Positions 24,714-33,613 of a DNA stretch of 64,000 nt are shown here, in pieces; within the stretch, counting starts at the first letter, position 1, and the number at the start of each line of letters is the position of its first letter. Both the position numbers and the translations under genes were made by a program. Source of the stretch: Sulfonitrofixus sp039714575 (GTDB lineage Bacteria > Campylobacterota > Campylobacteria > Campylobacterales > Sulfurimonadaceae); assembly GCA_039714575.1 (NCBI GenBank), contig JBDLJE010000002.1, forward strand, positions 36,437 through 100,436. The letters are read 5' to 3'. A model generated the notes under the pieces. The model searched no databases and was not told the DNA's origin. It saw nothing but the letters and a program-made list of their open reading frames with translations.

Positions 24714-25103
24714 CTATTTACCCTCTGCTATCTCTTGAAGTTTTTTTAACAAGGTCCCTTTACCAAGAGCACCTTTCACTGCACGCCCGATCTGTTCGCC
24801 CTTGGGGTCCAAAAAATAAAATGTCGGTGTCTTATAGACTTTAAAGCCTTTTCGCCCATCGTACTCAACATCAATATCGACTGCAATAAAATGTGTGTTT
24901 ACATATTTTGAGACTTTTTTGTCTGCGTACACCGTTTTATACATATTTTGACACTCTTTGCAATCCTCCGTAGAGAACATAAGCATCACCTTTTTGTTCT
25001 GCGTTTTTGCCTTTTTCAGAGCCGATTTATAATCGTCTTCCCAATTGATCTCGGCAAAAAGCGATGTGGTAATAAAAATAAGTATCAAAAAATATTTATG
25101 CAT
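24714..25103 (-). CDS. Secreted thioredoxin-fold protein (CKEC)
   Basis: 129 residues: signal peptide (YFLILIFITTSLFA), then INWEDDYKSALKKAKTQNKKVMLMFS, redox motif CKEC, cis-Pro region YKTPTFYFLDPKG. The fold is that of the secreted thioredoxin-like/DUF255-related group that keeps periplasmic proteins reduced or handles oxidised thiols. A TATAAT at 25141-25146 and GAAGGGAA precede it. It is a paralogue of 25245-25637 and 26950-27369. Confidence 0.85.
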   Translation of the reverse strand: MHKYFLILIFITTSLFAEINWEDDYKSALKKAKTQNKKVMLMFSTEDCKECQNMYKTVYADKKVSKYVNTHFIAVDIDVEYDGRKGFKVYKTPTFYFLDPKGEQIGRAVKGALGKGTLLKKLQEIAEGK

Positions 25104-25244
25104 ATGGTATTCCCTTCTTTTATAGGTGCCCTATATATTCATTATAACGTAAGCAGGTCTCCTAAAGGTAACAGGTAAAGACAGACCTTCTTGAAACGCC
25201 CTGATCAAGGGGAAAAGGCGCTTCACCTCCAAGGCGGTCAGTTT

Positions 25245-25637
25245 CTATTTTGCTGCTTGTACCTGTTTAAGTTTTTTCATAAAACCGTCAAGCGTCGAAC
25301 CACCCACCTTGACATCGCCTATCTGTCTGCCGTTACTGTCCAAAAAGTAGAACGTAGGCGTACCGTAAACGGCGTACCCCTCTTTTTCATCAAAATCAAG
25401 GTTCAGTTCGATCGGCACAAAGTACTTCTCTACATAGTCCATCACCTTTTTCTTCGTATAGACATCTTTTTTCATCTGTATGCAAACCTGACAGGCGCTC
25501 AACGTAAACATAAGAATAACCTTCTTGTTCTCTTGTTTTGCTTGTGCCAATCCTGTCTCGTAATCTTCTGCCCAGTTTAGATCGGCAAACAGCGAAGAGG
25601 TAAGAAACAGAACCAGTAAAAACATTTTTTTCATCAA
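25245..25637 (-). CDS. Secreted thioredoxin-fold protein (CQVC)
   Basis: 130 residues: signal peptide (MFLLVLFLTSSLFA), LNWAEDYETGLAQAKQENKKVILMF, redox motif CQVC, cis-Pro loop YGTPTFYFLDSNG. About half identical by eye to the neighbour at 24714, with a different dipeptide in the active site, which usually shifts redox potential. AAGGA precedes the ATG. Confidence 0.85.
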   Translation of the reverse strand: MMKKMFLLVLFLTSSLFADLNWAEDYETGLAQAKQENKKVILMFTLSACQVCIQMKKDVYTKKKVMDYVEKYFVPIELNLDFDEKEGYAVYGTPTFYFLDSNGRQIGDVKVGGSTLDGFMKKLKQVQAAK

Positions 25638-25738
25638 AGATATCCTTGCATGTGTATAAATTTATGTTGTGATTATAGCATGTAAGCGTGGAGTCATTGT
25701 GTTTCTGCCAAATATCGAATAGACAATGACCAACCCGA

Positions 25739-26254
25739 TCATTTGGCGATCAGTGTCGAAGTGATATCGATGTTGTTAAAGATGATCATACTCATAAAGT
25801 TGTTGTCTATGTCGAACTCAGTACGGTCGACAACAGCAGTTAGCTTGACCTTTGCACCGCTGTCACTGACGTCGATCTTCTCCATCGCAAATGTGACGGT
25901 TTTGGTGATGTCTTTAATAGTGATGTCTGCTACAACCGTGTCGTCAGTGACCTCTGTTGATCTGAAGACAATTGACTTAAACGCTACCTCGTGAAAAAAG
26001 TCACTGCTCAAAAGATGGTCATCACGTTTTTCATTGTCCGTATCGAGCGAAAGCACGGCAACCAGACCATTGATAGCCGTAACCTTACCGCCCTCAACAG
26101 TGATAGTACCGCTAAAGTCACTGAAACTACCGTCCACACCGACAAAAAACATCTTCGTCGTTTCAAAACCGATGGACGATGCCCTCTTGTCCACAGTCAA
26201 CTCCACACCGAAGGCCATAACCGCCATTACCAATAAAACTATGATCTTTTTCAT
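25739..26254 (-). CDS. YceI family periplasmic lipid-binding protein
   Basis: 171 residues from the ATG at 26254; AAGGA precedes it (a TTG two codons earlier is less likely). Signal peptide (KKIIVLLVMAVMAFG), then a beta-barrel pattern with the YceI marks VDKRASSIGFET, SGTITVEGG, DNEKRDDHLLSSDFF and VDRTEFDID. YceI lipocalin-like proteins bind long isoprenoids such as polyprenyl or quinone tails. Confidence 0.92.
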   Translation of the reverse strand: MKKIIVLLVMAVMAFGVELTVDKRASSIGFETTKMFFVGVDGSFSDFSGTITVEGGKVTAINGLVAVLSLDTDNEKRDDHLLSSDFFHEVAFKSIVFRSTEVTDDTVVADITIKDITKTVTFAMEKIDVSDSGAKVKLTAVVDRTEFDIDNNFMSMIIFNNIDITSTLIAK

Positions 26255-26381
26255 CTTCAATCCTTTTACTTATATTATAAAGTATTATAGTTTAGCCTGT
26301 TAGGTTTTGTCTGTGACTAAAGTCGCAAAGGTAAAGAGAGAGTTTAAATCTAACGAAAGTGAAAAGAAAAAAGAAACTTTA

Positions 26382-26487
26382 AAAAGTTTCAGATTTGGTG
26401 CAGGTTGTGCTGAAGTGATCCCGAAGGCGTACATCGGTACGTCGAGTGGTGAACTTCAGTGCAAGATGCGCCGAAGCTGGAACTTTT
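26382..26487 (+). repeat. Structured repeat element, copy B (candidate RNA, short form)
   Basis: Same ends as copy A: AAAAGTTTCAGATTTGGTG and GCGCCGAAGCTGGAACTTTT. The middle stem is GTGCTGAAGT/ACTTCAGTGC and the apical stem GGCGTAC-ATCG-GTACGTC, separated by a purine-rich internal loop (GATCCCGAA against GAGTGGTGA) with tandem G.A pairs. Mismatches are G.U only if the plus strand is the RNA. The element ends at the stop codon of the convergent globin gene, as copy A ends at the metK stop. GAAACTTT-AA-AAAGTTTC overlaps its left edge. Confidence 0.7.
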
Positions 26488-26933
26488 TATCGGGAAGGGG
26501 TGTTTATCATCCATATTGAGTGTATATTGATGTAGTCCCAGAACGACTGCACATACTCCTCAGTTATCCCCTCTTCAACAAGATCAGGAAGCAGATAGGT
26601 ATAGAGTCTCAACCATGTCTGGCGTCCCTCTTCATCAATACGGAACGGTGCATGACGTCCAACAACACGTGCTTCACCGCGTGTCTGCTCAAAATAGTTC
26701 GGCCCGCCGCAGATCTGTATAAAGAAGTCGGCAGCATGTTTTTTCGCCTCTTCGAAGTCTTCATCATCGACAGGGAAAAGAGGAGCAATATCACTCTCAC
26801 GGATCATCTCATAGTGATCATCCACCAATTCACGAAAACGCTCTTCTTGAACCTCGTGCCAAAAGCCCGGATGCGGTTTTGTTGCCGGCGGGAACTCACC
26901 GATCTTACCCGGTGTAATATTTAGATCTAACAT
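26487..26933 (-). CDS. Truncated haemoglobin-like globin
   Basis: 148 residues. The globin core is seen in PLFP, FFIQICGGPNYFEQTRGEAR, the proximal His94 in VGRHAPFRID and Trp107 (G8) in RQTWLRLY, a set typical of truncated haemoglobins that handle O2 or NO. There is a short extra N terminus. Microaerophilic Campylobacterota use such globins against nitrosative stress or to manage oxygen. It starts 16 bases after the thioredoxin-like gene at 26950, so they are co-transcribed. Confidence 0.85.
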   Translation of the reverse strand: MLDLNITPGKIGEFPPATKPHPGFWHEVQEERFRELVDDHYEMIRESDIAPLFPVDDEDFEEAKKHAADFFIQICGGPNYFEQTRGEARVVGRHAPFRIDEEGRQTWLRLYTYLLPDLVEEGITEEYVQSFWDYINIHSIWMINTPSR

Positions 26934-26949
26934 TGATTTTCCTTTTTAT

Positions 26950-27369
26950 TTAATCTTCAACTTCACGAAACTCGATTTCTGTCTCCAGACCATGGATGTA
27001 CTCCTTAACCGATATTGCACCGACTATCTTGTACGTAACCTCTTCACTGTTTGGATCGACAATATAGCTCATAGGGATAAACGGCGGTTTAAACTGCTTT
27101 GGATACTCCCCATGTTTATCTACTATCAAAGGGACATAGTTTTTCATACGTCGTTGCACGCAGGGTGTGTCTAAGGTCTTACGCACCAATTTGTCACAGT
27201 AGTGACAAGGGTCTTGAACAATGACCATAAGCACCATCTTCTGCTCTTTTTTCGCTTTTGCTATGGCAGTTTTATAGTCAGTCTCATAATCAAGCAACAT
27301 CGCCGACTCTTCAGCGACTGCCGCCATAAGTGAAAGGACAAAAGTAAGTAGTAGTACTGCTATTCTCAT
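26950..27369 (-). CDS. Secreted thioredoxin-fold protein (CHYC)
   Basis: 139 residues from the ATG at 27369, preceded by AGGTGG (the longer frame has no site). Signal peptide (RIAVLLLTFVLSLMAAVA), then DYETDYKTAIAKAKKEQKMVLMVI, redox motif CHYC, and the cis-Pro region FIPMSYIVDPN. Third member of the local thioredoxin-fold family; CHYC is unusual. It lies upstream of the globin gene. Confidence 0.83.
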   Translation of the reverse strand: MRIAVLLLTFVLSLMAAVAEESAMLLDYETDYKTAIAKAKKEQKMVLMVIVQDPCHYCDKLVRKTLDTPCVQRRMKNYVPLIVDKHGEYPKQFKPPFIPMSYIVDPNSEEVTYKIVGAISVKEYIHGLETEIEFREVED

Positions 27370-27477
27370 TCTGACCACCTTTGCTGATGTGATTTTATCA
27401 AATTCTAGTAAACGTCTCTTTATATTTGAGTATACAACCTGCAATACGTGGAGTAACAATAAAAAAAAGCTTGAACT

Positions 27478-27503
27478 GCGTTCTGTTTTAATGAACAGAG
27501 TGC
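27478..27503 (-). terminator. Terminator candidate after the Cus operon
   Basis: GCACTCTGTT-CATTAA-AACAGAACGC on the minus strand forms a 10-bp stem with two imperfect positions (they become G.U on the plus strand), followed after 9 nt by TTTTTTTT. It lies 115 nt after the lipoprotein stop. Confidence 0.4.
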
Positions 27504-27618
27504 CCGTTACACGCCAAGCAGATCAAAAACATTTATCCCTACTTTTTAGAAGAGGCCTTTATACGGAACCAACTAAATAACGGACAACCTGTTTCACTTT
27601 CTGCCACACAGCCGACTG

Positions 27619-28059
27619 TCACATTGCACCGCATTTGCCCGCACCGCACTTCATGGCAGGTTCTTTTTCAGGTTCAGGTGTCTGCATGGCTGCTCCGCAC
27701 TTTCCGGCCCCGCATTTCATAGGTACACTGCCCCTCTTTACTTCACCGCTCCAGATCTTAGTCAGCTTCTCCGTTTCAGGGTCGCGGACACAGTCATAGA
27801 GCTCTTTGGTCGTTGCTGCTTTAAAGACACAGTCGCGCCTGGGGTCATCTTCTTGCATCTGCTTCGTGATATTGGCCTTCTTTTTCACCAAGGCGGCACT
27901 GCCGTCAAACATGTTAGCCCCGCATTTTCCTGCACCGCACTTCATACCGCTTCCGACAGCGGACTCTTTGGCACTGTCATCGCGATCACTGCTGCACCCC
28001 AGGGTAAAACCCAGTAGAAAGAACAGTATCAGTGAACTTTTTATTAGCAGCTTGATCAT
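27619..28059 (-). CDS. Lipoprotein with three MKCGAGKCGA repeats, probable copper binder
   Basis: 146 residues. Lipobox LGFTLGC places the lipidated Cys at 22. MKCGAGKCGA occurs at 39-48, 114-123 and 136-145, giving six paired Cys; DCVF and DCVR contribute two more. Similar KCG-x-GKCG runs are known from HvfA/bufferin-type copper-binding peptides, where the Cys are modified by MNIO (DUF692) enzymes; no such enzyme is in this window. It overlaps cusA by 4 bases (ATGA), so it is the last gene of a Cu/Ag efflux operon. Copper binding is an inference. Confidence 0.8.
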   Translation of the reverse strand: MIKLLIKSSLILFFLLGFTLGCSSDRDDSAKESAVGSGMKCGAGKCGANMFDGSAALVKKKANITKQMQEDDPRRDCVFKAATTKELYDCVRDPETEKLTKIWSGEVKRGSVPMKCGAGKCGAAMQTPEPEKEPAMKCGAGKCGAM

Positions 28060-31000
28060 TTTATTGTCTCCAGTTTCTCGTCAATTTTCACTCTGTTTTC
28101 TCTACTTCTACGAAGCAGATACTTTGCGTAGATCTCATACAGCAGCGGAATGATGATAAGACTCAGTACCGCTGAGGAGACCACGCCGCCGATCATCGGT
28201 GCAGCGATACGTTGTGTTATCTCCGAGCCGACACCATGATTATACATGATGGGCAGGAGCCCTGCCAAGATCGCAAAGACCGTCATCAGTTTTGGACGCA
28301 CCCTCTGGACGGCACCCTCATAGATCGCTGCATTGAGATGTTTGTACTCATACTTGTCACCCCATTTTGTCATCGCATCTTCTACACTCTCTTTGAGATA
28401 GACGATCATCACGATAGCGGTCTCAGCCGCCACACCTAAGAGTGCAAGAAAGCCGACGATGACGGCGATACTCATGTTAAAGTTTAGTATATCGATGTAG
28501 ATCAAACCGCCTAAAAGTGCAAACGGCAGGGTGAAAAAGACGATCAATGTCGGCACCAGGTCTTTGAGCGCAAAGTAGATCAACACCAGGATCACCAAAA
28601 GCACTGTCGGTACGATCCAGACGATCTTCTTCATCGCCGACTCCAGATACTCCGACTGTCCCGCCCACTCAACATAAAAGCCTTCAGGCAGATCGATCGC
28701 ATCGACCAGCTTTTTGGCTTCAGCCTTATACACTGTTGCAGAGACCCCCTCTTTGGGTGTGATGTAGATAAAGGTGACCGGTGTTGCCATCTCACTTTTG
28801 ATGACCGAAGCGCTCTCACGGTACGCCACCTTGGCAAAGGTCTCCAGCGGCACAAAACCAAGCTCTGTCTTGATCATGATGCTGCGAATACTCTCCAGAC
28901 TTCGCCGCTCCTCCTCTTCAAAACGCAGTGCGATCGGGTAGCGTTCCAGACCTTTGTACATGGTCGAGATCTTCATCCCCCCTATGGCGGACGATGTGTA
29001 CTCAAGAAGCAGTGACTCGCTCAAGTCATAACGGGCCAGCATCTCTTTGTCGATGTCAATGTCGATGTAGTACCCTGCACTTGCCTGATCGGCCACAACA
29101 GAGAGGGTCTTGTCAAAATCACGCAGCGTCTCTTCGATCTTTTTTGCCGTGGTCTGTAACCCTTGCGCACTGTTTCCATAGAGTTTGATCCCCAGAGGCG
29201 TACGAATACCGCTAAGCAGCATGTCGATACGGCCGCGGATCGGATAGGTCCATGAATTGACAAGGCCAGGGACCTGCAAGGCCTCTTCCATCTCAGCCAT
29301 AAGCTTCTCATAGGTCATCCCCTCGCGCCACTCGCTTCTGTCTTTAAAGGTGATGATGGTCTCGAGCATACCCAAGGGCGCCGGATCAGTCGCGGTGTTG
29401 GCACGCCCGCCTTTGCCAAAGACCGTCTCCACCTCAGGAAAAGAGCTGATGATCTTGTCTGTTTTTTGAGTCAGGATCTTACTCTGGTCAACACTGATAC
29501 CGTAAGGCGTGACCGGCATATACATAAAGGTCTCTTCGTTGAGCATCGGCATAAACTCCCAGTTCAGGTTTTTGTACAATGGATACATGTACCCCAATGA
29601 GGCCACCACCACGACTAAAACAAGATATTTGATCTTTAGACCATAGACGATGATAGGCGTATAGAGCCAGATAAAAAAACGGTTGAGCGGATTTTTACTC
29701 TCTTGCAAGATCCTCCCACGCACAAAGACGACCATTAAGACAGGGACTAACGTCACAGACAGCAGCGCTCCGGCTGCCATTGCAAAGGTCTTGGTAAAGG
29801 CAAGCGGGCTGAAAAGCTGTCCCTCTTGACCGTCCAAAGCAAAGATCGGCAGAAACGAGACCACAACAAGTGCCAGTGCAAAGAAGATCGGTCGTCCAAC
29901 CAGCTTCGATGAGCGCAAGATGACATCAATACGCTCTTGATTGCTCAGTTCACGCGCCAGTTTAGCCTCCCTCTTATGGATGGACTTATGGGCATTTTCG
30001 ATCATGACGATCGTCGCATCCACCATCGCACCGATGGCGATAGCGATACCGCCGAGACTCATGATGTTCGAGCCGATCCCAAAGCCTTTCATTAACAAGA
30101 AAGTAGATCCGATGGTCAACGGCAAGACGATCAGCACGATCAACGAAGAGCGCAGGTGCATCAAAAAGAGCGCAATGACCACCACGACAATGATACTCTC
30201 TTCAACAAGTGTCCACTGCAGGGTCTCAACCGCTTTTTCAATAAGGCCGGAGCGATCATAGGTCGTGACCACCTCGACATCATCAACACTAAGCTCTGCC
30301 ATCTTCGCTTTGATATCTGCGATGACCGAATAGACATCGGTACCGTAGCGCACCATCACAATGCCGCCGACCACTTCGCCCTCTCCGTTCAGGTCAGCCA
30401 TACCGCGGCGGTTACCCGGTACAAGTTCCACGCGTGCGATATCGCCCACACTCAACGGCACACCGTCCTTAGTGGTCACGACCAGAGAACGGATATCGTC
30501 AAGGTCTTTGATATACCCCTTCGCCTGCACCATCCACTCATAGCCGTTTTGGATAACGATGCGTCCGCCCGTGTCGTTGTTGTTGTTTTTCAAGACCTTG
30601 GCAATATCGCTGATGGAAAGATCGTGCATGACAAGAGCGTCATTGTTCACCGTGATCTGATAGGTAGGGACAAAACCTCCGATACTGGCCACTTCAGAGA
30701 CCCCGTCCACACCAAGCAGTGCATACTTGTAGTAGTAATCCTGCAAGGTTCTAAGCTCTGCAAGGTTCTTGGTCTTTGAGGTCAATGCATACTCATAGAC
30801 CCAGCCTACACCGGAGGCGTCCGGTCCGAGCGACACCTCCATATTCTCCGGCAGCTGCGACTGAATAGAGGCGAGCTGTTCAAGAACGCGCGTACGTGCC
30901 CAGTAAAGGTCAGTACCGTCTTTAAAGATGATATATATAAGAGAGTTCTCATACGTCGAATAACCGCGAACCGTGTCGATGTCTGCAATTGCCAGGAACT

Positions 31001-31214
31001 GCGACACCAGCGGATAGGTCCCCTGGTCTTCAATGATCTCCGGACTCTGCCCCGCCCAGTTGACCTGTACGATGACCTGCGGAGGCGAGAGGTCCGGCAA
31101 GGCGTCCAAGGGCGTGTTTTTCACGGCCCAGTAAGAGCCGATGATCAAAAACAGTGTGCCCATCAGGACAAGAAAATAATTTTTAATACTGAGTTCTATC
31201 AATCTCTCAATCAT
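28056..31214 (-). CDS. cusA: CusA-type Cu(I)/Ag(I) RND efflux pump
   Basis: 1052 residues, the HME-RND size. Twelve membrane helices with two large periplasmic domains. TM4 reads NIMSLGGIAIAIGAMVDATIVMIENAHK, shared with CusA (given here in two parts: NIMSLGGIAIAIGAMVDA and TIVMIENAHK). The three copper-binding Met of E. coli CusA are matched in MYMPV, APLGMLET and RIDMLLSG, which argues for monovalent Cu/Ag and against Zn/Co. It is the inner-membrane, proton-driven part of the tripartite pump with the two genes upstream. Confidence 0.93.
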   Translation of the reverse strand: MIERLIELSIKNYFLVLMGTLFLIIGSYWAVKNTPLDALPDLSPPQVIVQVNWAGQSPEIIEDQGTYPLVSQFLAIADIDTVRGYSTYENSLIYIIFKDGTDLYWARTRVLEQLASIQSQLPENMEVSLGPDASGVGWVYEYALTSKTKNLAELRTLQDYYYKYALLGVDGVSEVASIGGFVPTYQITVNNDALVMHDLSISDIAKVLKNNNNDTGGRIVIQNGYEWMVQAKGYIKDLDDIRSLVVTTKDGVPLSVGDIARVELVPGNRRGMADLNGEGEVVGGIVMVRYGTDVYSVIADIKAKMAELSVDDVEVVTTYDRSGLIEKAVETLQWTLVEESIIVVVVIALFLMHLRSSLIVLIVLPLTIGSTFLLMKGFGIGSNIMSLGGIAIAIGAMVDATIVMIENAHKSIHKREAKLARELSNQERIDVILRSSKLVGRPIFFALALVVVSFLPIFALDGQEGQLFSPLAFTKTFAMAAGALLSVTLVPVLMVVFVRGRILQESKNPLNRFFIWLYTPIIVYGLKIKYLVLVVVVASLGYMYPLYKNLNWEFMPMLNEETFMYMPVTPYGISVDQSKILTQKTDKIISSFPEVETVFGKGGRANTATDPAPLGMLETIITFKDRSEWREGMTYEKLMAEMEEALQVPGLVNSWTYPIRGRIDMLLSGIRTPLGIKLYGNSAQGLQTTAKKIEETLRDFDKTLSVVADQASAGYYIDIDIDKEMLARYDLSESLLLEYTSSAIGGMKISTMYKGLERYPIALRFEEEERRSLESIRSIMIKTELGFVPLETFAKVAYRESASVIKSEMATPVTFIYITPKEGVSATVYKAEAKKLVDAIDLPEGFYVEWAGQSEYLESAMKKIVWIVPTVLLVILVLIYFALKDLVPTLIVFFTLPFALLGGLIYIDILNFNMSIAVIVGFLALLGVAAETAIVMIVYLKESVEDAMTKWGDKYEYKHLNAAIYEGAVQRVRPKLMTVFAILAGLLPIMYNHGVGSEITQRIAAPMIGGVVSSAVLSLIIIPLLYEIYAKYLLRRSRENRVKIDEKLETIK

Positions 31215-31234
31215 TGTCTTCTCTCCTATTGTCT

Positions 31235-32230
31235 CTAGTACAGACTATTGATCTGTGCATCTGAATCCATCATAAAGAGGGCGTTGTTAACCACCTCGTC
31301 ACCGCTGCTCAAACCGCTTTTAATAATATACGTGTTGTTGTCAAGCACCTCTGCATCCACTGCTACCGGTTCATACTCCCCTTTGAAGTCGCCGACACTA
31401 AAGACATAGAACTTGCCGTTTTTTCGAATGACAGCCGTTGCCGGCAGTGTCAGATGACTTTTTGTATTGCTGCTGGATGTTGCGGTTATATACATACCCG
31501 GCAGCAACTCTCTGTTCATATTATGCACGCCTAGACGCAGTGTTGCCGTTGCTTCTTTGGGGTTCAGGTTTGGATACAGCTGCATTGTCTTTGCCGAAAA
31601 AGTGCCTTCTACACCGACAGCCGTGAGCTTATAATCACTCAGCACCGCGTATTTGGCGAGATCTTTTTGGTAGACCTTCACTTCGATCCACACCTTCTCC
31701 AGGTTGACGATCGTAAATAGCTTCTGCTTGATCGTGAACGAGCCCCTGTTGTTAACACTCTTTTCAAACAGATAGCCGCTCGCAGGTGCATAGATATAGG
31801 TGTATCTCTCTGCTCGTCCGCTCTTTTTTACTCTCGCGATCTCTTCTTTAGAGAGACCCAGCAGCTCCAGCTTCTCTTTGGCACTTCTGACCATCGCAGG
31901 GTTGGAACGCTGCTTGTCGTAGTTGATGGCATTTAGATAATCCTCTTTAGCCTGCAGGACCTCTGGCGAATAGACCTTTGCCAGCCGCTCCCCTTTTTTC
32001 ACCTTTTTATAGACTCTGTCAGCATAAAGCGTGATGATATAACCGCCAAAACGCGGTACCACATCAAAGATACGCGACTCATCCGCCTTGACATAACCGT
32101 AGTTCTTCTGGCCGTATGCTGTCATCTCCTCTTTGACCTTGACCGTCTGTACGTTAAAGAGCTGTTCTACTGTCGCAGCAGCCATAACCACCGGCATTAA
32201 AAATATAAAAAACACTATAGCTCTCTTCAT
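31235..32230 (-). CDS. cusB: CusB-type periplasmic adaptor
   Basis: 331 residues. Signal peptide (AIVFFIFLMPVVMAAA), a barrel-sandwich segment (YGYVKADESRIFDVVPRFGGYI), an alpha-hairpin (VLQAKEDYLNAINYDKQR) and IYAPASGYLFEKSVNNR, then beta-barrel and membrane-proximal domains. It links CusA to the outer-membrane channel. It is shorter than E. coli CusB and lacks an obvious N-terminal Met cluster. It overlaps the channel gene by 4 bases. Confidence 0.88.
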   Translation of the reverse strand: MKRAIVFFIFLMPVVMAAATVEQLFNVQTVKVKEEMTAYGQKNYGYVKADESRIFDVVPRFGGYIITLYADRVYKKVKKGERLAKVYSPEVLQAKEDYLNAINYDKQRSNPAMVRSAKEKLELLGLSKEEIARVKKSGRAERYTYIYAPASGYLFEKSVNNRGSFTIKQKLFTIVNLEKVWIEVKVYQKDLAKYAVLSDYKLTAVGVEGTFSAKTMQLYPNLNPKEATATLRLGVHNMNRELLPGMYITATSSSNTKSHLTLPATAVIRKNGKFYVFSVGDFKGEYEPVAVDAEVLDNNTYIIKSGLSSGDEVVNNALFMMDSDAQINSLY

Positions 32231-33420
32231 TGTATCTCTCCTGTCATCGCATCCAGTGATGCTTCTGTTATGTTAAAACGCACCGTCGCCTTGATGCGCT
32301 GCTCGTCCAAGGCCAGTTTCTGCTTTAACAGGTCAATATAGATAAAGAGGTCCTGCCCGCTTTTGACCGAGGCACCGGTCAGTTCAAACATATGTTCGAT
32401 CTGCGGCATACTCTCATCATTAATAATGCGATAGATGGCGTAAGCGTCTTCAAGCTCCGCATAAAGCCCGCTCATCTCACCTTTAAGGCGCTCCATATAG
32501 TCCTGACTTGCCGAAGCTTTGGAGAGGGCGATCTTGCGTGCCGACTCGGTGTTGTCCGTTTCACTGCCGTAGATGGGCAGTGCCATTGCAAAGCTGACGT
32601 TCATATAGTCATTGAACTCCTGACGGTAGTAGTAACCGACCTTCACATAGGGGTCGACATTGCCGGAGAGCTCTTGCACCTTTACATCGCTCTGAGCGAC
32701 CATCACTTCAGAGTTTTTGGACACATAAGCTCTGTTGTTCGCTAACCGCGACACGTACAGCGCTATCGCTTTCGGTTCGTAAACGCTCAGCTCCATCTCG
32801 ACACTCTCTATAGCTTGGGAGGCCAGATAACTGAGCTTTGCATAAAGCGCTTTGCGCATACTCTCATAACGGCTTTTTTTGATCTTGAGCTGCGAAAGTG
32901 TCAACTCCGCAGACATGATGCCCATGTGACTGTTGGAACGGGTTGAGCTGTAGGCGGTGTTGAGCTCCATGTTCTGCTGCGTCACCTTGATGTATTCGCC
33001 AATGACCTTCAACTCCTCATCGACTTCCCAGATGCCGTAAGCGGTTATCTTGATCTGCTCCACCAGCTTCACTTTCGCCTCTTCCAGCGTTGAGGCGATA
33101 AACTTTTTCTGCGCACGCGAACGCTGGGTTGCCGCGTCACGTTTTCCAAAAGAGGGGAACTTCTGTTTGAGACTGACACTTGTCGTCTGCATCGGTTCAC
33201 GCGAACGGTCGCTAAGGTCGTCAAACTGGATATCGTTGATGGCAAAAGAGATCTCCGGGTTGGCGAAGTTACGTGCTGCCGAAACCTGATGATCTTCGGC
33301 ATAGAGACGTTCTTGTATGGCCTGAAGGGAGTTGTGCGAGGCTAATGCATTTTCAATAATGCTGTCCAATGTCGCTGCACCTAACCACAGAGGCAAAAAC
33401 ATCAAGAGTAGAAATCTCAT
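32227..33420 (-). CDS. TolC/CusC-like outer-membrane efflux channel
   Basis: 397 residues. Signal peptide (RFLLLMFLPLWLGAA), then two OEP repeats of long helices: LVEQIKITAYGIWEVDEELK, YDKQ-like hairpins, and AMALPIYGSETDNTESARKIAL. It is somewhat short but contains both repeats. First gene of the efflux operon. The upstream intergenic (33421-33613) is shared with the divergent cytochrome gene. Confidence 0.87.
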   Translation of the reverse strand: MRFLLLMFLPLWLGAATLDSIIENALASHNSLQAIQERLYAEDHQVSAARNFANPEISFAINDIQFDDLSDRSREPMQTTSVSLKQKFPSFGKRDAATQRSRAQKKFIASTLEEAKVKLVEQIKITAYGIWEVDEELKVIGEYIKVTQQNMELNTAYSSTRSNSHMGIMSAELTLSQLKIKKSRYESMRKALYAKLSYLASQAIESVEMELSVYEPKAIALYVSRLANNRAYVSKNSEVMVAQSDVKVQELSGNVDPYVKVGYYYRQEFNDYMNVSFAMALPIYGSETDNTESARKIALSKASASQDYMERLKGEMSGLYAELEDAYAIYRIINDESMPQIEHMFELTGASVKSGQDLFIYIDLLKQKLALDEQRIKATVRFNITEASLDAMTGEIQ

Positions 33421-33511
33421 TGAAATCCTTATCGTTTTATGTTTTTATTGTAGTGAGCGTCTGTGAGGAGTTTGTGAATAGCAGGCCTAAACATAACGAA
33501 ACGGCTTATAC

Positions 33512-33528
33512 TATAAGTTTTACTTATA
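33512..33528. promoter_or_regulatory. Inverted repeat in the divergent Cus/cytochrome promoter region
   Basis: TATAAGT-TTT-ACTTATA, a 7-bp perfect inverted repeat, lies between the outer-membrane channel gene (minus) and the cytochrome gene (plus). It could be the operator of the neighbouring OmpR-type regulator. Confidence 0.35.
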
Positions 33529-33613
33529 ACTATTTATTAATTTAATTTATTTTGTGATAAAAAGTTTATAAGATGTAAGTACTATATACACTATCAACAC
33601 ATAGGAGTATGAA

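Noticed and set aside
25104..25244. Hidden gene between the first two thioredoxin-fold genes
   Set aside because: Only short frames without ribosome-binding sites; the stretch holds a -10 box and weak inverted repeats.
26307..26519. 70-codon plus-strand ORF over structured repeat copy B
   Set aside because: Its middle and end are the stems and loop of the repeat and its first part is low-complexity; no ribosome-binding site. The base pairing explains the sequence better than a protein.
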